This document shows positions 13,036 through 24,308 of a stretch of DNA of 64,000 nucleotides, one piece after another. How positions within the stretch are numbered: position 1 is the stretch's first letter; each line of letters begins with the position of its first letter. The position numbers and the translations under genes were made by a program. The DNA comes from Laetiporus sulphureus 93-53 (taxonomy: Eukaryota; Basidiomycota; Agaricomycetes; Polyporales; Laetiporaceae): the NCBI RefSeq assembly GCF_001632365.1, contig NW_024468519.1, positions 196,831 through 260,830 of the forward strand. Reading direction: 5' to 3'. The notes under the pieces are model-generated. The model ran no database searches. It was not told the origin of the DNA and was given only the letters and a program-made list of their open reading frames with translations.

Positions 13036-14252
13036 CTACCGCTTCTTCAGCGCCTCGAAGCGCTTTGTCAATGCTTCAAACCCGTCTTCAACGGGCGAGG
13101 GAGGTGTTGAGGGCTTGGCCGTCTTGTCCTCGGAGACACTGCGATCTTCCGCCGGCGGAATGTCTGGCAATTTTGGAGTTCGCATGCCCGCACTCCTTGC
13201 CTCCGCCGAGATCGTCGCCGCCTTTACTGGTACGGGCGACTCAAGCGTCTCCTCCTCGGGCTCGGCGATCTATAAACTCGTCAGAGAGACTCGCGCTGAG
13301 GACGTTTCGAGACATCGTTCACATACCTTAACTCCGCCCTCTCCGCTGTCGTCGTTGCCGCCGCTGGATGGCGTGGGGAGTGACCACTTCACCCCGTAGC
13401 CTTTAGCTATTTCTGCCAAGTAGGCATCTACCAGAGAAGGCGACGGAGTAGCAATAACGAGCTTCTTCGCGACCTTTAGAGGGATACGATCGCGCATTAA
13501 CGGGCTTCGCCACAAGCATCTCATGGGATACTCACACGATCACTGACGCATCCGTCACGGTTCTCCATTACGGCAATTGCGAAATCCCGCCCATACTTGT
13601 GCATCAACATGTCTCGCAAAGTGTGCAATTCTAGATTATCATGTCAGCGGTTAGACTTCCGGTGGCACGACAGCGCATGCCTTTCAGTTCTGTGTGAGGG
13701 GCCGCATATATGATGCTGCACACGCCTTCGCTGACTCCCGGGTCCGGTTCTGCAGTGCTTCATATGTTGATTGACAGCAGGTCTAGAAGAGTTCTTCGGG
13801 TAACAAGGCGGTACACTCACTTCTGATCTAGAAGTCCGAACCGTGCATGCAGCAATTCGCAATACAGCTCCAGCAGTTCCAGAAGCTCGACGTATATATC
13901 TTCGTGTATAACTGATCCCGTGAGAACCTCGTGAAGCTTGAGACTTGACGATGAGCGGCGGATGCGACTCACTGTTCTCAACCTTGATTCTGGCCGTTTC
14001 GAGCTTTCCTTTCTCCAGAAGTACTGCGATGTCGCGCCTGGAGGCCTTGGCTTGTGCTCCTTTCTTCTCTTGCAAAGTACGTAGCCTCTGTACCGCCATC
14101 CTGCACAGTGTCAATGTCGATCAGGTTGCCCACAGAAATGACCTCCTGTACCGTAGCTGGACCTGTTTCCAAAGTCGCTGTCAAGCTCACTATGCTCGCT
14201 GGAGGAGTTATGGTTGCCTTGCCTTGGCTTTAGCTGAGACCCATGGTGCCAT
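13036..14252 (-). CDS. IST1: IST1 homologue, ESCRT-III-associated regulator of Vps4
   Basis: ESCRT-III-like protein that regulates the Vps4 ATPase during multivesicular-body sorting. The reconstructed protein (about 270 residues) has the IST1 helical core: VQLRMAVQRLRTLQEKK, KASRRDIAVLLEKGK, IIHEDIYVELLELLELYCELL, ARFGLLD, ELHTLRDMLMHKYG, VAKKLVIATPSPSLVDAYL. The C-terminus ends GFEALTKRFEALKKR, a helix of the size and spacing of an MIT-interacting motif. Exons: 14223-14252, an 11-nt microexon 14152-14162, 13973-14100, then one ending at 13912, 13681-13757, 13536-13630, one ending at 13473, and a last exon to 13036. Two introns (14163-14222 and 13631-13680) begin with GC, not GT. Divergent from the RasGEF gene 1.3 kb away. 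The family is secure. Confidence 0.92.
14152..14162 (-). other. IST1: 11-nt microexon of IST1
   Basis: Spliced between a 60-nt GC-AG intron and a 51-nt GT-AG intron, this exon supplies codons for V-Q-L plus two bases of R, restoring the conserved K-VQLR-MAVQRL sequence of IST1 proteins. Without it the frame and the motif are lost. Confidence 0.75.
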
Positions 14253-15574
14253 CGCTGAAAGTCGGGATGTGGAACGGTGTTGCTATGTCGTAGCGACTTC
14301 CGCAGAGTCTCAGACGCTCATCCCTGATCGTGATCGGCTTCAGCTGACGGCCCGCTGCTCCGAGCGAACGATGCGTGTGCAACGGCGCTGCAGTGGCTGC
14401 GCGATATTGCAACGGTCAATGTTCGCTGATTCCGTGATTAACAATCTGATACATGACCAGACCGGGGACACGCGGAGAGATACTTGTGTCACAGAGCATC
14501 GCGGATGCAAGTATTTTATCCCATCATTACCGTGCAACCTCTGAGGTAATTTATTCATGTCATCCGCTGTCACCAGAATCAACGCAGAGACATTGGTTGA
14601 GTTAATGTTCTTTCACAGCCCTCTCAATCATGGTTGGTCGGAAATTCCCGCGGTGCCACTGATGGCTCCCATGTTAATGCGGCCCGGGTAAGAGGTTACG
14701 TATGTATGTCTGCTCGCTGCGAATATGCATCGAAGGTATCTCAACTGCGGACATACGCACGCCAACGTTGCTGCTGCTGTGGGACTAGATCAACTACTCA
14801 TCAACGCCTTCTTGGCCGCAGTCCTGCCGTCTGATCAGCCTTTGTTGCGTTTCATGTCGACATCGGGAATGACTCACGGCCATCCTGCAACTTTGTGGAC
14901 CTCTCGCACGCTACGCAGCAAACACCGAAATATCCGTGCTTGACATCACTGGTACGTCTCGTATCGGGTTCGCATTTGGGCTTTGTATCGTTAAGCAGAC
15001 TATATTTCGCATCGGTACCTGCAGTTCGTATAGCCGGGTCGTGAAGCTGATGCCGCCGGGAGGATCAATTTTGGCCACATCATAGCCGTCGGAGTTAGGA
15101 GTTCCCTTTAGCAAAAGAGTTCCTTTGGGTATCATCAAGTCCAGGTATACGACGCCTTCAAGTTCATCAAGACGTGATGGAATGGAAGCGCAACTCTTCG
15201 TCGTCCACGTACTAGTAACTCCTCCCTTACACTCCTCTCAAACGCGGCTCCTCCAATCCGCACATCGCTCATCGACTGCGCCAAGGAGTGAATTCAAATG
15301 GTAGGGTTGATATCGCACGCGTGTAAGCACCGATCAGGTCCCGGCGCACACGCAGACCAAATGTATCGTGTCCGTGATCTCGTCGTTTATCATCATAGTC
15401 TTGATGGTTGCAAGGTCCTCAGCTTATCTCATAGGGTCTGGAAGAGGCGACAGAAAGCTCACCGCTGAAGTTGTCGGTCGTGTGGATCTTCTCCATTGTC
15501 TCCTCTCGTCGAGCGTGCTGGGTTCCTTTGAAGCTGCTTCATTCGACACTCATTGGCTAGTTTCTTGTTTCCGG
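14253..15574. other. Divergent intergenic region, IST1 / RasGEF
   Basis: The two genes are transcribed away from each other across 1.3 kb. No gene is recognised. The minus-strand ORF at 14911-15138 includes an IPKGT tetrad-like motif faintly reminiscent of a cytochrome P450 fragment, but nothing around it supports that. Confidence 0.4.
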
Positions 15575-18145
15575 ATGGAGGCAGTACTTCTATCTCGCAC
15601 ACCGTCTCTCAGACGAGGCGGCCCGCTTCCCCGCCTCTGGATTGACTCTTCGTTGTCCACATATCAGGACTTTCCGTCGTCCAGCTTGCCTTCCACACGT
15701 GTCAACGACACAACGTCTATAACAGACCCATCCTCAGGCGTGGACACCTTCTACGTCCTATGCTTGTATGACTTTGAAGCTCAGGATGCAGGCCAGCTGT
15801 CTTTCCGGAAGGACGAAGTGTTGGATGTCATCAAGGTTGAAGAAAGTGTGAGTGCGTCATTTAGTTCGCCATGACGTTCGTCTCACGCTTCGAGACAGGG
15901 TTGGTGGGCAGCCGTGCGTCCAGGCGAGAGTCAAGCAGGATGGATACCCAAGACGTTCGTCGAGCCCATCTCTGAGAGCGTGGCTGCTAAGCTCCGGGAG
16001 GTGAAGGCAGATCCGCCAGTGCATGACGCCACCGCGGCGACCGTATCGCACGATCAACTAGATTTTAGTCCAGAGGTTCCATTGTTTCCTACCACACCTG
16101 ACGGCGAGAAGCCTGGCCATATGTGGGTGCCGTTATTGGATGGCGATCAGGTCTGTATGATTAGCGTTTGTGTGTTCATATATCAAGAATTCATATCATT
16201 GCAGGCGCCGGTCATCAGCCTCTTCGCTGAGTCTGATTCCAAGACAATGCTCACCTCAATCTACAGTCCGATCGTTCCACCTCACGAAGGGGTCGATGGA
16301 TATCATCTAGATATGGAGTTCACGGTCTCACCCATCAACGAAACCATCCCTGAGCTGGAGCGAAGTTCACTCTCCCCAATAAAAGAACTACATCCACCGC
16401 TTCCAGCGATGGACTTCCAAGCCTCCACCAAGGCGAAGCCGACCTTTCAGAAACAGAGGCACTCATCTCCTTCACAGGCGACGATCGCAGATATGACTTT
16501 AGCTGATCACACAAGGAGCTATTCAGATCCCATCAGCTCGGCTAATAGCCGCCACCTTCGTCGGCGTCCAGTCTTAATTGAGGATCGCTCCTCCCTCAGG
16601 CGGCTATCTACTCTTTTCGAATCGACCAGTCCCGAAGAACTGGACCATATTCTGAGCAGTCCTGACAAGCCTGTGATCATAAACCCTCTGTCTGCTACAC
16701 CTCTGGATTCGTCGCTTCCTCGAAAGTGCAGTGATCTCGAACGAATCTCTGAGGGCAAGGAGGAGCCGAGACAGCCAGAACAGCACCATGCCGGATCTCA
16801 TCACAAGCTAAAGCTGTGGAAAGACAACAATGAAGTGGCGGTTCATGAAGACAGCAGCATCACAGCCGGAACGTTTCGGGCTTTGCTAGAATGTCTATCT
16901 GCCGATGTGCTTGGTGAGTATACTTGATTACTTGGCGGAGAAGTGACGGTTGACAGCAACTGCACCTAGACGCAGATGTGCACAGACGATTTTGCCGGGT
17001 CTTCTTCATGACCATCAAGACCTTCGCTACCCCGGACGAAGTGTTCATATTCCTGCTGAGTCGCTTCTATATGGGCCAGCCATCGATCGCGAACGAGGAG
17101 GAGTTGACGCACTGGCGAGAGACGGTGCTTGAGCCGACGCAGAGACGGGTCTTGTCCGTTATCCAGTTGTGGTCCGATGGACACGAGACGATCCGAGACG
17201 ATCCGCACATCGTACGACGAGTTATCGATTTCTTGAGCTCTGTCCCATCTCGGTACTCGGCTACTGCACGAGGAATGATCTTGTCTCTACAGCGTTTCGT
17301 AAGTCCTGTACAATATCATCGCTTGATATGATGTTTGACTTCATTTAGATCTACCCAGCACGCGGGTGCCACTCAATCAAGGCTGCGATAAAGTTCAAGC
17401 ATTACAAAGATAATTCCGATTTCATACGCATGCACCCTGCTGCTGTGGCTGCACAGCTATCCATATATGTGCACGGGCTGTACACCAAAATTCGTCCACA
17501 GGAATGCCTCGCCCTGACAATTCGGAAGATATCTAATCATCCTTCATTCCTTGATGCTTTCCGGACAGTCCACGACAAATTGTCAGCATGGGTGAAAGAT
17601 GCTATCCTCGATGCAACAACATCCAAGAAAGCAGCCGATGCTTTGCATTTCTGGCTGCAAGTTTTGGAGGTGAGCCCTGAAGAGCGTTTCGTCAGAATAG
17701 CAGATTGACGCCATGTGTCCAGGAGTGCAAGTTGCTGAACAATTTCTCCTCGATGTCTGCTGTAGCTGCTGGGCTCTACGACCCAGCAATATCTTCAATG
17801 CAATCCACATGGGCGCAAGTACCGCGAGATGCGCATCTAAATGCTCTCGAAGCATTCAAGGCTCTCGCTGCAGATTTCGCTGCGTACCAACGTTTCCAGG
17901 ACTCCATCAACGAGCCTTGCGTACCCCACGTGGAGCTATATCTCAAGAAGATTTCCAGAATTCACTCAGCCTATCCTGACAACGTGTTGTCGCCCGACGG
18001 AAGGACATCTTTCATCAATTTCGCGAAGCGCGAGAAGTTACACGGTACTGTGCATGCCATGATGCGCTACCAAACGTGTTCGTATCCTTTCGCCGACGAC
18101 GCCTTTGCCATGGAATGTATCGAAATGCGGCTAGGGAGATCATGA
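15575..18145 (+). CDS. SH3-domain Ras guanine-nucleotide exchange factor (Cdc25 family)
   Basis: Promotes GDP/GTP exchange on Ras-type GTPases at membranes. Exons 15575-15847, 15899-16150, 16205-16913, 16970-17298, 17349-17669 and 17723-18145 join in frame to 768 residues. An SH3 domain (about residues 60-115; ALYDF-like CLYDFEAQDAGQLSF, GWW, WIPKTFVEPI) is followed by a long disordered Ser/Pro-rich region. A RasGEF-N module (TAGTFRALLECLS, FFMTIKTFATPDEVF) leads into the catalytic Cdc25 domain (RPQECL, NFSSMSAVAAGL, PCVPHVELYLKKI). The protein is shorter than the roughly 1,200-residue SH3-RasGEFs common in basidiomycetes, so it may be a second paralogue. The start at 15575 is the first ATG that opens the SH3 exon; the ORF is open further upstream, so an earlier start is possible. 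Convergent with the Rab gene. Confidence 0.9.
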
Positions 18146-18636
18146 TGCGAGACGAGCTTGCCTAAACTCCGAATTCTCACGACTTGGGGCGGGTCGGAGA
18201 GGCGGGGTATTGCAGAAGAGGAGTGGCTCTACTCTGGACTGTGTGTGTAATTTATCTCTGCTTCTTGGGTTGTTTCTGTCAACAGCAGCTTCAAAGGACT
18301 TTTCTGATATCCATTGCATCGCCATATCGTGCACGAACGCGGCTTGCAGGCATGCCTCTTTTGTTATCCACGTGCACATGCTGTCATGGCCTGATTCTCT
18401 GTAATGGCTGGAAGGGACGATGTATTGCAGTACACGGAAGTCCATATATTACTGAGGATGTCAGGACACCACATATAGTACAGAAAGTGAGAGATGAGAA
18501 AGGATGAAAGAAGAGCCTCTAGCAAAGCAGACAACACGCTGAGGGAATCACAAACATATGAAGGCGCCTAATCCATAAGCATGAGGAGAGGCATGCACAG
18601 GACGTTGCGCCTGTTGCGAGGTAAGAGCAAAGGCGC
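18146..18636. other. Convergent intergenic region, RasGEF / Rab
   Basis: About 490 bases between two stop codons facing each other; it should hold both 3' UTRs. No gene is seen. Confidence 0.5.
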
Positions 18637-19652
18637 TCAGCAATTGCATGGCTCGTTCTGCCCAGTTACTGCACCCGCTTGCTTATTGAGATCGACTCCT
18701 GCTCTTGCTGAGGAGCCGGACCTGCCACCTCTTGCAGCCGCAGGAGCAGTCTGCGGAAGCTTCTTGGCTACACGCAGAGAGATATCAGAGACCACAAACC
18801 GCAGAGCGACAGAAGGGAAGACCAACCAATCGCAGTGAAGATCTCCTGCACACCCTCGCCAGTCTTCGCACTAGTCTCAGCCCACATCAGGCCTTCCTCT
18901 TCTGCATACTTCTGCGCCTCTTCCTGTGTGACTTGGCGACGAGCAGCAAGGTCAGCCTTGTTTCCGCAGAGCGCAATGACTATTGATGGATCAGCTTGAC
19001 GCTGTAGTTCGCGAATCCAGGACTTCGCCTTCTCGAGAGAGGCTACTTGAGTGATGTCATAGACTACCACTGCGCAGTTGGCATTCCGGTAGTACATTGG
19101 AGCCTTTCTAAGCGTGAATGAGAGGGAACTGGAGAATATGGAGCGAAAACACATACAAGGGACTAGGAGACCGAGTCAGTAATGGACCACATGCGGTGCT
19201 CGGATGGACATACCTTGTATCGTTCTTGCCCAGCGGTATCCCTTGCGTGGTGCATGAGAATACGAAGATATGGTGCTACACATAAGTTACATACCATATC
19301 TCGAACTTGACTGTCGTCTGATCGTCAAGTGTCACCGTTTGGGTCAGGAACGCAGCTACGTAGCGCAGACCGTCAGCTAAAGCCCAATCTCGCTCGCCAC
19401 CATTGCCAACGATGCACATACCTCCAATTGTGCTCTCTCGGTAGTCATCGAACTGATCCTTCACGAAACGTAACACCAGGCTATGGGAGGAGTAACTTAG
19501 CCCATATGCGAGTACTGTATGACTTGATGCAATACCTGGATTTCCCAACGGCAGACTCGCCTGGGCACAAATTGTCAGTGCGCTGCTGTATCTGCGTCGC
19601 TGCTGGCGCACTCACCGAGAAGAACAAGCTTGAACTGCAGCTGCTTAGACAT
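18637..19652 (-). CDS. Rab5-family GTPase (Vps21/Ypt5 type)
   Basis: Small GTPase of early endosomes that directs fusion and sorting. It begins [13 protein letters not shown] and has every G motif: P-loop GESAVGKS, effector loop ESTIGAAFLTQ (the Rab5 signature), [40 protein letters not shown]. The C-terminus ends PCNC, a CxC prenylation signal. The P-loop sits on a 25-nt exon (19536-19560) between two introns, and further introns split the effector and switch II regions. The start at 19652 is the ATG directly before the conserved strand. It faces away from the Mei2-like gene across 337 bases. Subfamily placement rests on the effector loop and is secure; the exact paralogue is not. Confidence 0.95.
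19536..19560 (-). other. 25-nt microexon carrying the Rab P-loop
   Basis: This exon encodes most of GESAVGKS, entered in phase 1 and left in phase 2. Correct splicing of both flanks is needed for nucleotide binding; skipping it breaks the frame. Confidence 0.75.
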
Positions 19653-19989
19653 GGAGAATACAGAAATGAGGTCCGGACAGGCGCAGCGGCCGTCATGGGG
19701 GCTCCGCTCACAGGACCTGCCAGAAAAGGACACATTTCCCACGGTGTTATGCCGGCATAAAGCGACTAAATTTTGGTTGTACAGCTCTGTCTGCTGGCTA
19801 TCATCATCGCCTCGTCGCCACGTCTTATTGCTGTCCTCTGGGTTGCACAACCTCGGCTGCTTTGTTCTCGAAGTGAGGCCTTGTCAAACGAGCTGACTGC
19901 AGAGTCGGGAGCAATACCTCGTCTGAGCTAAGCTTTGTCTCATCCGTGCCTCCAACGACCGCCACTCGATCCATACAACGTTGAGAAAC
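19653..19989. promoter_or_regulatory. Shared divergent promoter, Rab5-type / Mei2-like
   Basis: The 337 bases between two start codons pointing away from each other must hold both promoters and both 5' UTRs. I see no clear TATA box for either gene. Confidence 0.5.
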
Positions 19990-22884
19990 ATGAATCGTCA
20001 CCATCCATACGGAGCTCCATACGAAAATCAGTTACCGCGTAGAGGCGGCCCACCGAACGGTTTTGGCCCAGACCGAACACACCGTTTTAGTGACAGGGGT
20101 GGCGGACCCCGTGGAAGGGGATTCGGTCGTGGCCGCGGCGGCGGCGGTGGTGGAAGAGGAGGAAGTAGTGCATATGGGGGTTACGACAGCAACGTCGGCC
20201 CTTATGATCAAGGTCCCCCGCAAGGCGATATGGGAGGATACAACAATTACGAGTCCGGACCTCCTGCGCAAGATCAGTTTTATCAAAATGGAAATTTCAA
20301 TACGGCAGTACCAGGGCAGTATGGTCCTCCTGCAGACACATCAGGGCGGTTTGGCGGTCAGAGTTATGGAAATTTTGAAGGTGCGCTAGGAAACGTCACA
20401 TTGAACATAGCAGGTCAGCCGTGAGGCTCGCCGGATCAAAAGCATCTTGAGTGTGCCGTCAACTCTGAGCGAAGGACTATCTCGCGCTGCGATGTGAGCT
20501 CTCAGGAACGACACACGCTGGTCCGTTCTCGGAATGTCTCGCTCGGAACCATTGACTTAGTGTCAATCGCATATTGCTGCGGTGCTATTGAATAAGTCCA
20601 CAGCGCCGTTGAATAGACGCCTCGCAGAATTCGTGTTACTCTGAGCTGCAGTACAGGCGGTCCACGTGCTAAGTTGTCATCTCGCTTCGCTTAAATTTCT
20701 TGTCGTTAAATGCATCGATTAACGTTCTCACACACGTCGATTTCTTCTGCTAGACGACTCAGGATCGAATTATGGTCAAGGAGGCTTCGATCGACCGCCT
20801 AAGCGGTTCCCTCGTCGTGAAAGAGACGATAAAGTGCACGATACTCTGATTGAAGAGCGTATTCAGCGAGAGCGCCCGTGTCGCACTCTTTTTATTCGTA
20901 ACATAAAGGCGAGTACTGTATTCACGTCAACAACGCCCTCAGAACGGCTGGGATCTGTCTCTGCATGTGACTTTGACGGACATGAGAGTTGAAGCTGACG
21001 AATCACCTTCGTTCCATAGTACGAGACGAATAGTGAAGATGTCCGTCGACTGTTTGAGGAGCATGGAGAGATTCGCACTTTCTTCGACCTGATTGCAAAC
21101 CGGGGAATGGTCTTCGTGACCTACGTGAGTGGAAATCCCGGTCTTCCTACATAAACCTTACGTTTTCGGCACGCTAGTATGATCTACGTGCAGCAGAACG
21201 CGCGAGAGATCGCCTTCAAGGATCGGAGATAAGTGGACGCCCGGTAAGCGCAACAATGTGGTATCGCGTACATAGAATAATCCGAACGTATCGTCTAAGA
21301 TCGATGTGCACTACTCCCTGCCTCGTGACGATGGCGGTAGAGGAGATAAAGATAAGAATCAAGTGCGTTGCTTTCTACATCGCCGTTTTTTGACGCATAG
21401 CAGTTGTTGATATGACGGTTAATTGATATTGTAGCTTCAGGGTACCCTGATTGTTACTTTGCGCAGTTCTGCATCCGGTCAGCCAATCGACGACAACGAA
21501 GTGCGCCGGAAGTTCCAACAATTCGGCGACGTCAAGTCTGTGAGGCCGGTAGGCGACCGGACCGAGTACGTGGATTTTGACTTTGTCCTATCCATGGCAG
21601 TTTGTAATTTGCTTGCAACAGTCAGCGCTTCGTTGAATTCTATGACACGAGGGTATGTGGTACCATTATAGTATTGGCCGCGGCGCAATCTCACGTCTTC
21701 TGGCTGACATACAGGCTTGCGACGAGGCGCATGACCGGCTGCGTCACCAGGGGCTGCAAGACGGTGTTATGGACATCGTATTCGCTTCGGACGACGAGAG
21801 TCGAGGTGCATCCCCTAGGTCAGTTGCGCCGCTCTCCGTAAATTGATGAAACTGATATCCGATGTACGGACGCGGCGACAGAGGTTTTGACAGAGGACGT
21901 GACTGGGATGAGCATCCGCGTGGTCGTCGCGGAGGTCGCGGAGGGCGTGGCCGGGGCAGGGGAGGCCATGGCGGCGACGATTGGGATCGGAGAGGTGAAT
22001 GGGGAAGAGATCGCGAACGCGGCGGTCGTTTCGATGACGGATACGGCGGTGGCAGAGGTGGGGGACGAGGCGGCTTCGATGACAGATTTGATAACAGAAG
22101 TGTTGGGTTCGGTGGCCCAGGTCCCTCCGGCCCGTCGGGCTATGGAGGCGGCCCAGCAGCTCCTTACGCTCAGCCACTGGCAGCAGCCCAAGTAAGCAAC
22201 GTTATCCTGTAGAGGGATCTGCTAACGATTCTTTCAAAAGCCCGTCGATGAGCGATTGGAACAGGCTAAGAAAGTTCAACAGGCAAGTCAACTTGTTATC
22301 CAGTCTGTTCGTGCTTTTCACGAATCCGTACTTCTCAGTTACTTGCAGCACTAAAACAACCACAGAACGTTCCTGCCGGCGCTTCTAGCAATCCAGCTCC
22401 TTCAGCTGCGCCGGGATCGGTGCCTCCGCCCGCAATGCCGCCAATGTCACAGGGAGCACCAGGTGGCAATCCCTATTACTCTTCGCCTGGAATGCCGCCC
22501 TTTCCGCCGAATGCAATGCCTCCAGCGTCGAGTACAAATGCATATCCGCCAATGCCTCCTCAACCGTCAACGCCACAACAAGCTCAACCTCCTGCTTCTG
22601 CATTGGCAAATCTTCCTCCTAACTTGCTTGCTTTGTTACAGCAGAATACACAGGGCCAGGCTCAACAACAGCCGGTGCAGAGTTCGATGGCACCGCAAAT
22701 GCCGTACAATATGCCTCCGCAACAAATGATGCCATCCTCTGCAATGCAAGGCATGCCTCCGATGCCTCCGAATGCTGCTCAACCCGGATACCAGCAACTT
22801 ATGGCCTATTTGGTGGGCACTTTTCGAACTTGCGAAATGCATCGCTGATGGGATTTGTAGCAGTCGCAGAAGCCTCGACAGTGA
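19990..22884 (+). CDS. Mei2-like RNA-binding protein with two RRMs and RGG tracts
   Basis: Predicted RNA-binding regulator. The first exon (19990-20413) encodes a Gly/Arg/Tyr-rich low-complexity N-terminus. After a 340-nt intron come RRM1 (CRTLFIRNIKYETN, NRGMVFVTYYDLRAAERA) and RRM2 (GTLIVTLRSS, QRFVEFYDTRACDEAHD), joined by IDVHYSLPRDD as in Mei2-type proteins. A long RGG/DRG tract and a Met/Pro/Gln-rich tail follow, ending QSQKPRQ. The terminal RRM3 of true Mei2 is absent. Roughly 640 residues. Two introns have GC donors (20909-21019 and 22283-22338). The start at 19990 is the ATG of MNRHHPYG. The RRM pair and order are clear; that it regulates meiosis or mRNA fate is inference. Confidence 0.85.
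20414..20753 (+). other. 340-nt first coding intron of the Mei2-like gene
   Basis: Donor gtcagcc after codon GCA, acceptor tgctag before ACGACTC. It is six times longer than the other introns placed here and has in-frame stops from its start, so retention would truncate the protein before the RRMs. Confidence 0.7.
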
Positions 22885-23226
22885 ATAACGATGAATGCTT
22901 GCAACGTACGACAGTTTTGGGGCGTATGTTATTGAATCATTTGGCTATGTGGCGAATTATATTTGCTACTTTGTGTTCGCGCTTCAGTCATGTAATCACG
23001 TTGGCCTCGCTTTGTCGCCCGCCTATGTCCCCACTTTGAACGCTTTCTGTAATGCTTCGCGGCTCGGCTGACGAGACTCTGCATGTTTGCTTTTCCCTGT
23101 CGTTGTTACGCGACGTAGCTACCGTACCACTCGCTGTATCTCAGGTGTAGACGATCGGGGTGGCCAGGGTCCTACACGCGTCCGCCATTCTGCCGCAGAA
23201 CGCGCCCGACGCGTCTTTCTTATGCC
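22885..23226. other. Intergenic region, Mei2-like / LAMTOR2-type
   Basis: About 340 bases between tandem genes, containing the downstream promoter. No gene is seen. Confidence 0.5.
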
Positions 23227-23782
23227 ATGCTCAACCTCGCCAATCTCCGTAACCTCCTCTCTCAAGTGCTTGCCTTACCTCACCTCCACACAGCAATCCT
23301 CTTTACTCCTCAAGGACACCTCGTCTCCTACGCGGCGGGTGAGGATGAGCCGAAGGATCGCGTTCGTGTGATCGTCGGGTTAGGAGGGGAGATTTGGCGG
23401 GAGACGCAGGAGCAGGGGATTGGATATGTTGATAGCGAGGTAAGGCGATGCGTCCATACCCCATTGCTGAATTAAATGTCACGGACTCCTTCATGTACGC
23501 GTCAGCTTGGCCGACTGCTAGTCATGTCTGTCGATCCGCAGAATGGTGGCGAGGAAAATGCCGATCCTGTCCTCCTTCTCGCTCTCAACGCGGACGATGC
23601 TATATCATGGAATGAGTTGGAGATGAAGGTCTGCAGTAATTTTTCTTTTCACAGGGCCACCTTCTGATATTCGCTAGGCGAGGGAGCTGGCAAAATACCT
23701 CGAACAGCCAGTCTCCAGCATGCGCGACCGGCTGGCCGCATCTCCATCTGTGGCGCCGCGCCCCGAACGTGCGCCCCGATGA
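23227..23782 (+). CDS. Roadblock/LC7 protein, LAMTOR2 (Ragulator) type
   Basis: Likely subunit of the vacuole/lysosome-surface complex that anchors Rag GTPases for TORC1 signalling. Exons 23227-23439, 23506-23628 and 23678-23782 join to 146 residues. The Roadblock fold is visible: N-terminal helix MLNLANLRNLLSQV, strand HTAILFTPQGHLVSY, strand LGRLLVMSVD, strand PVLLLALNADD and the LAKYLEQPVSSM helix that matches the LAMTOR2 C-terminus. An out-of-frame ATG lies five bases upstream (23222) in poorer context (C at -3) than the chosen start (G at -3). LAMTOR2 assignment is by pattern and length; it could be another Roadblock paralogue. Confidence 0.8.
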
Positions 23783-24308
23783 CAATAGACTTCGCGCCCA
23801 TTGGACAGTTCAACTTGTAACCGTCAACTCGAAACCTGACCAGCTTCTTACAAGCGATAATAATATCCGCTTGTTACGACATTGCTGATGGGTGGGGAGA
23901 TCTCGCTACGACACCTCTTCCCTGCCAACGGGGCGATGCACTTGCATACATGGTTTCTAGCACAATGTGGTTCCGCAGGCTGAACGATGGAGCGAGGTTC
24001 CGGAGGTTGTGAAGTTGTGCGAGTTGTAGGGCACTATAGGAGGTCTGCATTGATGCTACGTTGTGTACAGTACTGTATAATTTAGTAGACAACCGAATGT
24101 AGACTATGATGATGTGGAAATACAGACAATGCCGAGGTGCCCTGGACACATACGCGTACATGCGCATCATCTCCCATACGCGAAGCCGGCCGAGAATTCC
24201 TAACAAATTCCCCAAAGGACTCGCGACAGCGCCCGACGCGTTCTGCTCAACCGTTTGCCTCCTTCCTGCTCGGCCACTGCCTACCGACGCTTAGCGTCCC
24301 TGCTGGTC
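23783..24308. other. Intergenic region, LAMTOR2-type / COQ1
   Basis: About 525 bases holding the COQ1 promoter. No gene is seen. Confidence 0.5.

Noticed and set aside
14911..15138. Possible cytochrome P450 fragment (IPKGT)
   Set aside because: Only four or five residues match; no ExxR or heme loop nearby.
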